From the NCBI GenBank assembly GCA_903824725.1, contig CAIJXU010000046.1:1-63904 (forward strand): DNA of 63,904 nucleotides. The letters run 5' to 3'. A program made the translations under genes and the position numbers. The notes under the pieces are model-generated. The model was given only the letters and a program-made list of their open reading frames with translations, was not told where the DNA came from and made no database searches. This document shows positions 45,053 through 54,413 of the stretch, piece by piece. How positions within the stretch are numbered: the stretch's first letter is position 1; each line of letters starts with the position of its first letter. Source of the DNA: an uncultured Bacteroidota bacterium. GTDB lineage: Bacteria > Bacteroidota > Bacteroidia > Chitinophagales > Chitinophagaceae.

Positions 45053-45436
45053 ATGAAGCACTCTCAAACTATCGGAATCTTACTTTGCATCGCTTTAATT
45101 TATACTACAACGCAACCCTTTGTCATAATAGACAGCCGTCATTGGGTGATCACTGGCTGGGAAACTGCAGGAAGTAGTTTTGGACAATCAGGAAAATTTT
45201 TATGTTTTTTTGCATCCTTAGCATTGTTGTTTTTTGCTTTACCCTTTATTTGGGCAAAGAGGTTCAACATGGTTTTTGCAGCCATAATGTTGGCATGGTC
45301 ATTCCGTAATTATTTAATCCTATCTACTTGTCAAATGGGAGAGTGCCCACAAAAACAATGGGCATTATATGGATGTATTATTTTATCGGCACTAATCTTA
45401 CTGATGACTTTTTTGCCGAAAATAAAAGTGAATTAA
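45053..45436 (+). CDS. Small four-helix membrane protein of unknown function
   Basis: A 127-residue protein with hydrophobic segments at about 5-23, 48-68, 71-90 and 105-122. Two cysteines (C93 and C98, in [10 protein letters not shown]) lie in the loop before the last helix and could form a disulfide or bind a metal. Start at the ATG at 45053; an upstream in-frame ATG at 45005 lies inside the tandem repeat and is unlikely. Its stop overlaps the convergent rocD stop by 4 nt. Not recognised. Confidence 0.7.
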   Translation: MKHSQTIGILLCIALIYTTTQPFVIIDSRHWVITGWETAGSSFGQSGKFLCFFASLALLFFALPFIWAKRFNMVFAAIMLAWSFRNYLILSTCQMGECPQKQWALYGCIILSALILLMTFLPKIKVN

Positions 45437-46671
45437 ATAGATAATCTATTTAAGGCTTTCCCAATAATCGAAACTGATTCTAAAATTTGTGCTTCATTAA
45501 TAATTAAGGGAGGTGCAAATCTTATTTTATCACCATGGGTTGGTTTGGCTAGTAAACCCAAGTCACGCAAGTGAATGCATAATTCTAAGGAAACTTCAGG
45601 ATCAGAATGATTAATCACAATGGCATTTAATAAACCCTTGCCTCTTATTAATTTAATGTGCGGTGAATTTAGTTTTGCTAATTCCTTTCTTAAAAGTTGA
45701 CCCATATTTTCAGCGTTTTGTACCAAATTTTCAGATTTCAATACTTCCAATGAAGTCATCGCAACAGCACAAGCCAATGGATTGCCACCATAAGTTGAAC
45801 CGTGTTCGCCTGGTAAAATTTGTAACATGATATCATCATCTGCAAGCACGGCCGAAATAGGTAATGTACCACCGCTTAAAGCTTTACCTAAAATTAAAAT
45901 ATCAGGTCTTACATTTTCGTGATCGCATGCCAACATTTTTCCAGTCCTTGCTAATCCAGTTTGCACTTCATCTGCAATAAATAAAACATTATAATGATTG
46001 CATAATTCCCTTACTCCTGTTAAATAACCATCATCAGGTATAACCACTCCGGCTTCTCCTTGTATGGGTTCTACCATAAATGCGGCAACGGTATTATCTT
46101 GAAATGCTTTTTCCAAAGCAATTAAATCATTGTAAGGTACTAATCCGAATCCTGGCATATAAGGTCCAAAACCTTTAAAGCTACTTGGATCAGTAGATGC
46201 TGAGATGGCAGCTAATGTGCGTCCCCAAAAATTACCTTCAGCGAAAATTATTTTAGCTTTATTTTCGGGAATGCCTTTTACATTGTATCCCCATCGCCTT
46301 GCTAATTTAACTGCTGTTTCACCACCTTCTACACCTGTGTTCATCGGCAATACTTTGTCATAACCAAAATAGGAAGTGATGTATTTTTCATACACCCCTA
46401 ATAAGTTATTGTGAAATGCACGTGAGGTTAAGGTAAGTTTACTTGATTGTTCTTGTAAAGTTTTGATAATGGCAGGATGACAATGACCCTGATTCACTGC
46501 CGAGTAGCCGCTTAAATAATCGAAATATTTTTTTCCGTCCACATCATATAAATAAACGCCTTCTCCTTTTTCAATGACCACAGGGATGGGATGATAATTA
46601 TGAGCGCCATATTGGTATTCGAGTGAAATATATTTTTCAGCAAGTTCGGTTAATGTTGCAGTGTGTATCAT
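45433..46671 (-). CDS. rocD: Ornithine--oxo-acid transaminase
   Basis: A 412-residue class III PLP aminotransferase that converts ornithine and 2-oxoglutarate to glutamate semialdehyde and glutamate. The N-terminus [20 protein letters not shown] is typical of ornithine aminotransferase. The PLP Asp is in [14 protein letters not shown] and the PLP Lys in [17 protein letters not shown] near 250. It forms pyrroline-5-carboxylate, linking arginine and proline metabolism. It is not adjacent to the hydroxyproline genes. Confidence 0.95.
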   Translation of the reverse strand: MIHTATLTELAEKYISLEYQYGAHNYHPIPVVIEKGEGVYLYDVDGKKYFDYLSGYSAVNQGHCHPAIIKTLQEQSSKLTLTSRAFHNNLLGVYEKYITSYFGYDKVLPMNTGVEGGETAVKLARRWGYNVKGIPENKAKIIFAEGNFWGRTLAAISASTDPSSFKGFGPYMPGFGLVPYNDLIALEKAFQDNTVAAFMVEPIQGEAGVVIPDDGYLTGVRELCNHYNVLFIADEVQTGLARTGKMLACDHENVRPDILILGKALSGGTLPISAVLADDDIMLQILPGEHGSTYGGNPLACAVAMTSLEVLKSENLVQNAENMGQLLRKELAKLNSPHIKLIRGKGLLNAIVINHSDPEVSLELCIHLRDLGLLAKPTHGDKIRFAPPLIINEAQILESVSIIGKALNRLSI

Positions 46672-46859
46672 AAAAATGATATTAAAGAATTATAAAAAAA
46701 GATAATGAAAGAAGGAAAAATGATTTTCCAACAAGGAAGAAAGTAAAAGGGATTAACGGAACCCCAAGGGATGATTTAGAAAATCTAAATTAGCCAATAA
46801 AAAAAGTCCTTCATTCATACATGTAATTTAGTTTTTTTAGCTCAAATTCCAAAGTTTTG

Positions 46860-47915
46860 GTGGTACATTCGCTAAAACAATTTCCTTTGAATCCGAGCGT
46901 TTCCATAGTTATTTTGAATTTTAATGGTGTAAAATACCTGCAGGAATTTTTACCTTCCGTTATTGCAACGCAATATGATCATTTGGAAATTGTCGTGGCT
47001 GATAATGGGTCAACCGATGCGTCATTATCAGTTTTGGAAGCGCAATTCCCAACAGTAAAAGTAATCACCCATAAAAAGAATGAAGGTTTTGCAGGAGGGT
47101 ACAATTGGGCTTTAAAGCAAGTATTGAGTGATTATTATGTATTATTAAATTCAGATGTTCAAGTGCATCCCAATTGGATACAACCCATGGTTGATTTATT
47201 GCAAAAGGATGCAAGTATTGGAGCATGTCAGCCTAAAATATTATCCCAAAAACAACCTACCACTTTTGAATACGCAGGTGCTGCTGGAGGATGGATTGAT
47301 TTATTGGGTTATCCATTTTCAAGGGGGCGCGTATTTGATGTTTGCGAAACAGACCACCAGCAGTATGATAGGGCAGAGGCCATTTTTTGGGCTTCAGGTG
47401 CTTGTATGATGATTAGGTCCTCCTTATTTCATGAATTGAATGGATTTGACGCACATTTTTTTGCGCACCAGGAGGAAATTGATTTATGCTGGAGGATGCA
47501 ATTAAAAGGACATCAATTGTATGCTTGTCCAAACGCAGTGGTATATCATGTGGGTGCTGGTACTTTACCAAGAGGGGGGCGAAAGGTATTTTTAAACTTT
47601 AGGAATAATCTAGTCATGCTGGTTAAAAACCTGCCTTTGACTGAACTAGTATGGAAACTGCCCTGTAGGGTTGCTTTGGACGCTATATCGGCCTATAAAG
47701 GCTTGTTAAGTGGCGATCCTTCCTTCTTCATGGCAATTATGAAGGCGCACTTTTCATTTATGGCCTTTATTCTGAGTGGGAAGTTAAAACGAACAAAGAA
47801 TACAAAACCAATGAAATCATTGCAAGGTGTCTATGGTAGTTCATTGGTTTGGCAGTACTTTATAAAAAATAAGCAACATTTTGACAAAATTGTAACGAAA
47901 CCCGTTCATAATTAA
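46860..47915 (+). CDS. GT2-family glycosyltransferase
   Basis: A ~351-residue GT2 enzyme (WbbL-like). It has NPSVSIVILNFNGVKYLQEFL, VVADNGSTDASL, NEGFAGGYNWAL, LLNSDVQVHPNW (NSD metal motif near 95), FWASGACMMIR, and GFDAHFFAHQEEIDLCWRMQLKG (acceptor-side acidic residues near 205). The start is uncertain: no ATG fits; GTG at 46860 or TTG at 46857 are the candidates. A C-terminal helix (SFFMAIMKAHFSFMAFILS) may anchor it to the membrane. It lies alone, 5.6 kb from the main glycan locus. Confidence 0.88.
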   Translation: MVHSLKQFPLNPSVSIVILNFNGVKYLQEFLPSVIATQYDHLEIVVADNGSTDASLSVLEAQFPTVKVITHKKNEGFAGGYNWALKQVLSDYYVLLNSDVQVHPNWIQPMVDLLQKDASIGACQPKILSQKQPTTFEYAGAAGGWIDLLGYPFSRGRVFDVCETDHQQYDRAEAIFWASGACMMIRSSLFHELNGFDAHFFAHQEEIDLCWRMQLKGHQLYACPNAVVYHVGAGTLPRGGRKVFLNFRNNLVMLVKNLPLTELVWKLPCRVALDAISAYKGLLSGDPSFFMAIMKAHFSFMAFILSGKLKRTKNTKPMKSLQGVYGSSLVWQYFIKNKQHFDKIVTKPVHN

Positions 47916-47926
47916 GAACTTGTTGT

Positions 47927-47934
47927 TATTTTTG
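47927..47934 (+). promoter_or_regulatory. -7 promoter box of the 47953 gene
   Basis: TATTTTTG, 18 nt before the ATG, matches TAnnTTTG. Confidence 0.6.
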
Positions 47935-47952
47935 CGTCCGTAATTAATCAAT

Positions 47953-48156
47953 ATGTCACAAGATTCACAAGAAACAGCATCACAAAAAGATATCGCCACT
48001 AATTGGGTGACTTCTTCCAGATTTATTTTTTATGTATCAGTATTTGCCTTGTTAGCTTTAGTTTTAGGTAATTGTACCAAACTATTCACTAGTGGTTTTA
48101 AGAAAACAACTCCAGAAGTGAATACAAGCTCTCAATACAAGCCTGAGTATAAGTAG
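47953..48156 (+). CDS. Small single-span membrane protein of unknown function
   Basis: A 67-residue protein: a polar N-terminus (Gln/Ser-rich, residues 1-20), one hydrophobic helix at about 24-41 and a polar C-terminus. The helix ends GNC, but there is no signal-peptide-like lipobox. It has its own TATTTTTG box and a normal ATG, which supports it being a real gene. No family recognised. Confidence 0.65.
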   Translation: MSQDSQETASQKDIATNWVTSSRFIFYVSVFALLALVLGNCTKLFTSGFKKTTPEVNTSSQYKPEYK

Positions 48157-48166
48157 TAAAAAAAAT

Positions 48167-48196
48167 TTGTTTAAGAGTGCTGAATCCTTATTTTTG
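48167..48196 (+). promoter_or_regulatory. Promoter of tRNA-Gly
   Basis: TTTG (48167-48170), an 18-nt spacer and TATTTTTG (48189-48196) match the Bacteroidota -33/-7 consensus. The tRNA starts 26 nt later. Confidence 0.8.
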
Positions 48197-48222
48197 CACT
48201 CCTAAAAATAGTTCTTATACAA

Positions 48223-48295
<73 letters not shown>

Positions 48296-48296
48296 C

Positions 48297-48328
48297 AAAA
48301 TCCCGTTCTTCGGAGTGGGATTTTTTTT
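48297..48328 (+). terminator. Terminator between tRNA-Gly and tRNA-Leu
   Basis: AATCCCGTTC pairs with GAGTGGGATT (two G-T pairs) around TTCG, then eight T. Being between the two tRNAs it suggests separate or attenuated transcription. Confidence 0.85.
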
Positions 48329-48344
48329 AAGTCTGATAACAGAC

Positions 48345-48430
48345 GCCTTGGTGGTGGAACTGGTAGACACGCAGGACTTAAAATCCTGTGGGCCGCAACG
48401 CCCGTGCGGGTTCGATTCCCGCCTGAGGCA
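48345..48430 (+). tRNA. tRNA-Leu (UAA)
   Basis: An 86-nt class II tRNA with a long variable arm (GGGCCGCAACGCCC region). Acceptor GCCTTGG/CTGAGGC (two G-T pairs), anticodon stem CAGGA/TCCTG around CTTAAAA giving TAA, T arm GCGGG-TTCGATT-CCCGC. No CCA encoded. Confidence 0.97.
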
Positions 48431-48431
48431 C

Positions 48432-48467
48432 AATCCCTCTCGATAATATTGAGAGGGATTTTTTTTG
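48432..48467 (+). terminator. Terminator of tRNA-Leu
   Basis: AATCCCTCTC pairs with GAGAGGGATT around an 8-9-nt loop, followed by TTTTTTT. Confidence 0.9.
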
Positions 48468-48497
48468 CTATCTTGCGTGAAGGAATAAAATTGGAAT

Positions 48498-49277
48498 ATG
48501 AGTCAAGATAATTTATCAAAAAGCTTTTTGGATTTAGTAGAAATCATGGATACACTCCGTGAAAAATGTCCTTGGGATAAAAAGCAAACTATTCATAGTT
48601 TAAGAAGTAATACCATTGAAGAATTGTATGAATTGGTAGATGCCATTATTGATGAAGACTGGGATGGGATTAAAGAAGAACTAGGCGATATTCTATTGCA
48701 TGTATTATTTTATGCTAAGATAGGAACAGAGATGGGGAAGTTTACTTTGCAAGATTCCATTGAAGCCATTTCAAAAAAATTAATTCATCGACATCCTCAT
48801 ATTTACGCAGATGTAAAAGTGAGCAATGATGACGATGTTAAAAGAAATTGGGAACAACTAAAATTAAAGGAAGGCAAAGGAGATAAAACCATATTAAGTG
48901 GGGTGCCAAATAGTTTACCCTCCATGGTTAAAGCATTACGTATTCAAGAAAAAGTAAAGCATGTAGGTTTTGAATGGGAAAATAAAGAACAGGTTTGGGA
49001 AAAGGTGGAAGAGGAAATAGCTGAGTTAAAAGCAGAAGTAGCAGCACAAGATCAACAAAAAATGGAACAAGAATTTGGGGATGTATTATTTAGTATGATT
49101 AACTACGCAAGGTATTTAAATATTGACCCTGAATCAGCTTTAGAAAAAACGAATAAAAAATTCAAGCGCCGTTTTGAATTAATGGAATCCTATGCAAAGC
49201 AGAATGGACTAGATCTGGCTCAAATGTCCTTAGAAGAAAAAGATGCGATTTGGAAGAAGATGAAAGAACAAGAATAA
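48498..49277 (+). CDS. mazG: Nucleoside triphosphate pyrophosphohydrolase
   Basis: A 259-residue two-domain MazG that hydrolyses (d)NTPs to monophosphates and pyrophosphate. The first domain carries CPWDKKQTIHSLR and the metal-binding EELYEL...EELGDILLHV pattern (EExxE then ExxD). The second domain repeats it as EEEIAEL...EQEFGDVLFSMI. The length fits the E. coli protein (263). It follows the tRNA-Leu terminator and ends at a strong two-way terminator. Confidence 0.96.
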   Translation: MSQDNLSKSFLDLVEIMDTLREKCPWDKKQTIHSLRSNTIEELYELVDAIIDEDWDGIKEELGDILLHVLFYAKIGTEMGKFTLQDSIEAISKKLIHRHPHIYADVKVSNDDDVKRNWEQLKLKEGKGDKTILSGVPNSLPSMVKALRIQEKVKHVGFEWENKEQVWEKVEEEIAELKAEVAAQDQQKMEQEFGDVLFSMINYARYLNIDPESALEKTNKKFKRRFELMESYAKQNGLDLAQMSLEEKDAIWKKMKEQE

Positions 49278-49290
49278 TTTAGTCAATAAT

Positions 49291-49326
49291 AAAAGAGGGC
49301 CCTCGATTCATCGAGGGCCCTCTTTT
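49291..49326. terminator. Two-way terminator between mazG and the HtrA gene
   Basis: A perfect 16-bp inverted repeat (49291-49306 with 49311-49326) around TTCA, AAAA on one side and TTTT on the other, so it can stop both convergent transcripts. Confidence 0.95.
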
Positions 49327-49343
49327 AATGTACTTATTTATAT

Positions 49344-50873
49344 TTAGTCATTTAGGTTTAATACAAATGCGTAATTTCCAAAATAACCCGGATAGATACC
49401 AGAAAGTTTAACGCTGCTGCTGTTTATTTTTTTAAGTGCGTCATAAAATTCTTCCGCTGTATTCACCGCCTTATCATTGACATGTGTAATGACGAATCCT
49501 TTTTCAACCCTACTTTTTCCAAGAATTCCATTTCCTAATTCTTTCACAATAACACCACCTGAAATATCATTTTTTTCGGCAGTTGTTTTGTCAATGGATT
49601 CAAGTTTACCACCTAATTTTTCCGCCGCCTTGCTGCTTGTAGCTAAGTTAGATTCATCTCCAATTTTTGCTTTTAAAATGGCGTTTAGTGTTAAATCTTT
49701 ACCATCCCTTTTGACTTGAACCGTAATTTTATCTGTGGGTTTATATTTGGCGATTTGCTCTTGTAATTCAGGAGAAGTTTTAATAGGGGTGCCATTTAGT
49801 TTAGTGATGATGTCTCCTTTTTTCATACCTGCCGCTTTTGCAGCACCGCCTTCTACAACATCTGTAACTAATACGCCTTGAATTTCATTTGTTTTAATAT
49901 GGAATTCATCATCAATCTTTTTTACTTCAGATTCTGGTAAATCATCTTTAGGATATGATATACCTAAAAAGGCTCTTTGAACTGTTCCAAATTTGACAAT
50001 ATCAGTTACTACTTTTTTAACAATATTAACTGGAATAGCATAGGAGTAGCCTGCGTATGATCCAGTAGGAGAGGCGATGGCCGAATTGATACCTACTAAT
50101 TCACCACTGGTATTCACTAAAGCACCACCACTATTTCCTTGGTTCACTGCGGCGTCGGTTTGTAAAAATGTTTCTACAGGTTTATCACTTTGGCGACCAT
50201 TGATATTGATGTTTCTATTTTTTGCACTAATGATACCTGCAGTAATGGTCACATCTAAATTCAGAGGATAACCAATAGCAAGAACCCATTGACCTAATTT
50301 AATTTCATCGCTATTTCCATATACGATGTAAGGCAATGATTCTGCATCTATTTTAATTACTGCTAAATCACTACTTGCATCAGTGCCAATTACTTTTGCT
50401 TTATAGGATTTTTTATTTGTAAGAGTAACATTGATTTCATCAGCGCCATTCACTACATGGTTATTCGTTACAATATAACCATCTGCAGTTATTAAAACAC
50501 CACTTCCACTTGCTCTTTGCTCAGGTTGCATTCTTGGTCCACCAAAAAAATCACCAAACATATCATCGTCACCGAAGAAATCAGAAAATGGATTCTTTTG
50601 TTTTGGTTGATTCGCATCTACGCGTTTTGCGTTCGTTTTTGTTTTGATATGAACGACTGCCGGGGATGCGGAACTTGCTGCTGGCGTAAAATCGACAGTA
50701 GTTCCTGGCGCGTTACCATTAAAAAAACTGGCATAATTACTAGGTAACTGATTGTTGCTATCAAAAGAAGAGGAAGGCTTTAACCATTTTGAATAACCCC
50801 AAATACTTACAGTAGTTGTTAGAAAGCTAATGCCAACAATAGCCAACACATTTTTAAAATTAAATTTCATCAT
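49344..50873 (-). CDS. HtrA/Deg-family serine protease with PDZ domains
   Basis: A 509-residue envelope protease. An N-terminal membrane anchor or uncleaved signal (residues ~8-27) is followed by the trypsin-like domain with H139 (TNNHVVNG), D169 (SSDLAVIKI) and S248 (GNSGGALV), the complete triad. One clear PDZ domain (about 290-390; GVLVTDVVEGGAAKAAGMKKGD) and a divergent second (about 410-505; GVIVKELGNGILGKSRVEKGFVI) follow. DegP/DegS-type quality control of periplasmic proteins is expected. A minus-strand promoter box is at 50959-50966. Confidence 0.95.
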   Translation of the reverse strand: MMKFNFKNVLAIVGISFLTTTVSIWGYSKWLKPSSSFDSNNQLPSNYASFFNGNAPGTTVDFTPAASSASPAVVHIKTKTNAKRVDANQPKQKNPFSDFFGDDDMFGDFFGGPRMQPEQRASGSGVLITADGYIVTNNHVVNGADEINVTLTNKKSYKAKVIGTDASSDLAVIKIDAESLPYIVYGNSDEIKLGQWVLAIGYPLNLDVTITAGIISAKNRNININGRQSDKPVETFLQTDAAVNQGNSGGALVNTSGELVGINSAIASPTGSYAGYSYAIPVNIVKKVVTDIVKFGTVQRAFLGISYPKDDLPESEVKKIDDEFHIKTNEIQGVLVTDVVEGGAAKAAGMKKGDIITKLNGTPIKTSPELQEQIAKYKPTDKITVQVKRDGKDLTLNAILKAKIGDESNLATSSKAAEKLGGKLESIDKTTAEKNDISGGVIVKELGNGILGKSRVEKGFVITHVNDKAVNTAEEFYDALKKINSSSVKLSGIYPGYFGNYAFVLNLND

Positions 50874-50958
50874 GACTTTAAGTTTTATAATTCTTTTATA
50901 ACAAAATGTATACCATTTTAGTACACAAAATAACGACTAGGAATTTTTGTCACAAAAT

Positions 50959-50966
50959 CAAATATA
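50959..50966 (-). promoter_or_regulatory. Probable -7 promoter box of the HtrA gene
   Basis: Minus-strand TATATTTG matches TAnnTTTG and gives a 5' leader of about 80 nt. Confidence 0.5.
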
Positions 50967-51044
50967 CGCTTTAACAAAATATTTACGAAATTGTTCGTGA
51001 ATTATATCTGTCTAAAATGATTCCTTAGGATGCTAAGGGGGGAA

Positions 51045-52040
51045 CTATGAAAGGCTACTTAAAAACTGTAAAGTATCCACCCCGTCAGCATACTGCTCTA
51101 ATTTAGGTTGTTGAAGGCTTCCAAATGCCAAACCTCCTTTACCCACTATACATTGAATTTCATCTTGGTTGACCAAGGGCGGATTTGAAGAGCTGTAATA
51201 TTGGTAATGAACTTGGGAAATAGCAGCAAAAGGGGAAGGATTTTCGCTCATCAAAATGGCAGTAGTGTCCATGTAAAATTGACGGGTCATCATTAAAAGG
51301 GCAAGTTGATAATCGTAGTTATGTCTGTATTTATGTTCGTCAATAATATAATTGTATTTTTTTAATGCAGTCAATAAGGGTATAAAATCGTACCCTTCTG
51401 GAACCCAAACCTGAGTGACATTGCGACAGCCTCTGCCAAAATAAAGCATCATATCATCTGCCAGTAAATCTAAATCAGTACTAGATTCTGTGCCGTCTAA
51501 AATAGCAATGGATGTTTTGTTAGATCGAATGATATGGGGGTACTTTCCAAAGTATTGTTCGAAATACCTGCTGGTGTTATTGCTTCCTGTTGCAATATAG
51601 GCATCACAATCTTTTAATTGAGGTTGAATAATAATATAGTCCTTCCACTTGGGCTCTATTTCTATTAAAGTTTGAATTAAATATTCTATCCCCACTGTAT
51701 CCTTGGCCGCAAGTTTAACAATGGCCGTGTGTCCCGCCACTAATGTACTTAGTAAGTCATGAAAGCCAACAAAGGGAATATTCCCCGCCATGACAATACC
51801 CACTTTTTTATGGGTCATTTGGTTGGCTAACTGAGGGTATAAGGCAACCCATTGCGTGAGGGCATCCTTGGATAAAAATTGAGTTGCAATTTGGTGAATG
51901 GCTTGATCGATAAAAGCAGGCAAAAACCAAGAATTTTGCTGGTACACATTAGCTTTGGCCTGTTTTAAAGCATTATTTTCTGTGTCTAATAATTGGGCGC
52001 CAAGTAAAAAAAAACTATTTAATCTTGTTTGTAAATTCAT
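51045..52040 (-). CDS. LuxC-like acyl-CoA reductase
   Basis: A 331-residue protein of the acyl-CoA reductase (LuxC) family within the aldehyde dehydrogenase superfamily. VGIVMAGNIPFVGFHDLLSTL near residue 80-100 matches the nucleotide-binding region, and C205 in YFGRGCRNVTQV is the probable catalytic thiol. LuxC reduces fatty acyl groups to aldehydes with NADPH. Bacteroidota keep a LuxC-like gene next to a ferredoxin, without luciferase genes; its substrate there is not established. The 58-nt divergent gap to the ferredoxin may hold a shared promoter. Confidence 0.85.
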   Translation of the reverse strand: MNLQTRLNSFFLLGAQLLDTENNALKQAKANVYQQNSWFLPAFIDQAIHQIATQFLSKDALTQWVALYPQLANQMTHKKVGIVMAGNIPFVGFHDLLSTLVAGHTAIVKLAAKDTVGIEYLIQTLIEIEPKWKDYIIIQPQLKDCDAYIATGSNNTSRYFEQYFGKYPHIIRSNKTSIAILDGTESSTDLDLLADDMMLYFGRGCRNVTQVWVPEGYDFIPLLTALKKYNYIIDEHKYRHNYDYQLALLMMTRQFYMDTTAILMSENPSPFAAISQVHYQYYSSSNPPLVNQDEIQCIVGKGGLAFGSLQQPKLEQYADGVDTLQFLSSLS

Positions 52041-52097
52041 GCTTGTGGTGTATCTTTATGGCTACAAAAGTACATCACTAATTTTTAAAAAAATTTT

Positions 52098-52445
52098 ATG
52101 GCAATCAAAATAACCGACGAATGTATCAACTGTGGAGCATGTGAACCAGAATGTCCAAATAATGCAATTTATGAGGGTGGTGTTGAGTGGGCTATGGCCG
52201 ACGGAACTACAGTAAAAGGAGCTTTTAGTTTAATGGACGGAACATCTGTAGATGCTGGACAAAGAATTGCACCTATTGCTGCTGATACCTATTATATTAC
52301 CGCAAATAAGTGTACTGAGTGTCAAGGATTCCATGAGGAACCACAATGTGCATCGGTTTGCCCAGTTGATTGTTGTGTTCCGGACGAATTATACCAAGAA
52401 ACAGTGGAAGCTTTATTAGCGAAAAAAGAAAAACTACACGCATAA
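52098..52445 (+). CDS. 4Fe-4S dicluster ferredoxin
   Basis: A 115-residue ferredoxin with two [4Fe-4S] sites: [13 protein letters not shown] (C9, C12, C15, C19) and CTEC...[10 protein letters not shown] in the second half. An insertion of ~30 residues between the two motifs ([17 protein letters not shown]) marks the long bacterial type. It carries electrons in the cytoplasm; the partner is unknown, with the divergent LuxC-like enzyme the obvious candidate by position. Followed by its own terminator. Confidence 0.95.
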   Translation: MAIKITDECINCGACEPECPNNAIYEGGVEWAMADGTTVKGAFSLMDGTSVDAGQRIAPIAADTYYITANKCTECQGFHEEPQCASVCPVDCCVPDELYQETVEALLAKKEKLHA

Positions 52446-52458
52446 TAAATCATATTTT

Positions 52459-52487
52459 TAAAAAGGGGATTCATTTCCCCTTTTTTT
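52459..52487 (+). terminator. Terminator after the ferredoxin gene
   Basis: AAAAAGGGGA pairs with TCCCCTTTTT around TTCATT, continuing in T. Confidence 0.9.
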
Positions 52488-52554
52488 ATGTCTTGTATTT
52501 TGTATGTTTGGTGTAACAATCATTATGTAAAAAGGGTAGTATAAACTATTGGAA

Positions 52555-53541
52555 ATGAAAACAAAGGTAGCATTAGTCACAGGCGGGTTAAGTTCTGAAG
52601 CGCAAATTAGTTATAAGAGTGCTAAAAATGTTTTTGCTGCATTAGATAAGAACATCTATGATGTATTCATGATTGATATACATCCAACAGGATGGTGGTA
52701 TGAAAATGAGGGCGGAGAGGAAGTGGCTATAGATAAGTCAGATTTTAGCATCATAGAGCATGGACAAAAAATAAATTTCGATGTCGCATTAATGTGTATT
52801 CATGGTACACCAGGTGAGGATGGGAAAATGCAAGGATATTTTGATTTAATTGGTTTACCATATACAAGTTGTGATACTTCGACTAGCGCTTTAACTTTTA
52901 ATAAAAGATTCACTGTTGCAGTAGCAGGTTTTGGTGGTGTAGGTGTTGCAAAGTCATTACACTTATTTAATGAGTCACCACTAAGTGCTTCTGAAATTTT
53001 ATCAGAACTAAGTTTGCCGGTATTTGTAAAGCCAAATAATGGAGGAAGTAGTTTAGGCATTAGTAAAGTAAATGCACTAAATGAATTAGCACCTGCTTTA
53101 GAAAAAGCATTTAAGGAAGATTCGCAAGTATTAGTAGAAGAATATATTAGTGGGCGTGAGTTTACCATTGGCGTTTTTAAATCAAAAGGCGCGACAACGG
53201 TATTGCCGATTACAGAAATCACAACTGAGAATGAATTTTTTGATTTTGAAGCAAAGTATCAAGGGAAAAGTAAGGAAATCACCCCTGCTTTAATTTCTGA
53301 TAAAATGAAAGAGGAGCTAACTACTGCTGCAAAAAAAGCGTATGCTATTTTAAATTGCCGCGGAGTAGTACGAATTGATTTCATATATAATGAACAACAG
53401 CAAAAGCCTTATATGTTAGAAGTGAATACAGTGCCTGGTCAAAGTGATGCAAGTGTAATTCCACAACAAGTGCGTGCAATGGGCTGGTCCTTAACCGATT
53501 TTTATGGCGCCATCATACAAGACACTTTATCTAAACAATAA
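52555..53541 (+). CDS. ddl: D-alanine--D-alanine ligase
   Basis: A 328-residue ATP-grasp ligase that joins two D-alanines for peptidoglycan. KVALVTGGLSSEAQISYKSA is the N-terminal domain start, MCIHGTPGEDGKMQGYFDL and PYTSCDTSTSALTFNKRFT are conserved, KPNNGGSSLGISKV forms the ATP site and MLEVNTVPGQSDASVIPQQ the second metal/ligand site. Start at the ATG at 52555, not the TTG two codons earlier. It is followed by a PASTA-domain gene 12 nt downstream, probably in one operon. Confidence 0.96.
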   Translation: MKTKVALVTGGLSSEAQISYKSAKNVFAALDKNIYDVFMIDIHPTGWWYENEGGEEVAIDKSDFSIIEHGQKINFDVALMCIHGTPGEDGKMQGYFDLIGLPYTSCDTSTSALTFNKRFTVAVAGFGGVGVAKSLHLFNESPLSASEILSELSLPVFVKPNNGGSSLGISKVNALNELAPALEKAFKEDSQVLVEEYISGREFTIGVFKSKGATTVLPITEITTENEFFDFEAKYQGKSKEITPALISDKMKEELTTAAKKAYAILNCRGVVRIDFIYNEQQQKPYMLEVNTVPGQSDASVIPQQVRAMGWSLTDFYGAIIQDTLSKQ

Positions 53542-53553
53542 TACATAACTACT

Positions 53554-54375
53554 TTGGAAGCAATAGATAAATTATTAAAAAAACCACTTTGGTATAATAT
53601 TTTAACAGGTATAGGGGCATTGCTTTTATTGCTTATTTTATTTTTCTTTTCACTTGGCTGGATCACTGGTTTTGGTGAAACGCAGAAAGTGCCATCCGTG
53701 GTTGGGTTGGATGTTGCGGCCGCAAAAAAGAATTTAACTGCATTAGGTTTTGATGTCGTATTGCAAGATTCTATTTATGTAGATACTTTAGCACGCAATG
53801 CAGTATTAAGACAAATCCCAGAATCGGATGAAGTTGTAAAAAAAGGCCGTACTGTATTTTTAACTATTAATAGGGTTGTAGCACCTTTAATTGACATGCC
53901 TAATTTAGTTGGCTTCTCACTTAAAAGTGCAGAAACTTATTTAAAAGTGTTAGGCTTGCGATTGGGAAGTATCAGTGTCGTAGCAGATCGGAATAAGAAT
54001 GTCATCATAGATCAATTAGTAAATGGGAAGTCGGTGGCACCAGGTACTAAAATTTCATCAGGTACACTTATACATTTTTTAGTGGGGGATGGGGGCTCAT
54101 CAATTGGGTTTGAAGTGCCCGATTTATTAGGACTTACAGTGGATATGGCACGTTCTAAATTAAGTTCGATGGGTATTCAATTAGGAGTAATAAGTTCAAC
54201 TGCTGTTATTCAAGATACAGCAAGTGCTTTTATTGTTCAACAAAACCCAAATCCATATACCGGTCAATTAGATTCATTAGGAATGCCGCAAAAAAATATT
54301 ACTTTTCAAGGAGGTTTTATAGATATTGTGATAGATAAAGTCGCACCTATCATTAGAAAAGATTCCCTAAAGTAA
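53554..54375 (+). CDS. Membrane-anchored triple-PASTA protein
   Basis: A 273-residue protein: a short cytoplasmic tail, one hydrophobic helix (about 16-36), then three PASTA domains (starting near residues 44, 113 and 189; e.g. VPSVVGLDVAAAKKNLTALGF, MPNLVGFSLKSAETYLKVLGL, VPDLLGLTVDMARSKLSSMGI). PASTA domains bind peptidoglycan stem peptides in kinases and PBPs of Gram-positive bacteria. Here no kinase or transpeptidase domain is attached. It starts with TTG; no ATG or GTG fits. Close linkage to ddl supports a cell-wall role. Confidence 0.9.
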   Translation: MEAIDKLLKKPLWYNILTGIGALLLLLILFFFSLGWITGFGETQKVPSVVGLDVAAAKKNLTALGFDVVLQDSIYVDTLARNAVLRQIPESDEVVKKGRTVFLTINRVVAPLIDMPNLVGFSLKSAETYLKVLGLRLGSISVVADRNKNVIIDQLVNGKSVAPGTKISSGTLIHFLVGDGGSSIGFEVPDLLGLTVDMARSKLSSMGIQLGVISSTAVIQDTASAFIVQQNPNPYTGQLDSLGMPQKNITFQGGFIDIVIDKVAPIIRKDSLK

Positions 54376-54413
54376 TCAAGAAAAAATATTCATTATTATA
54401 ATTGAACAATATC

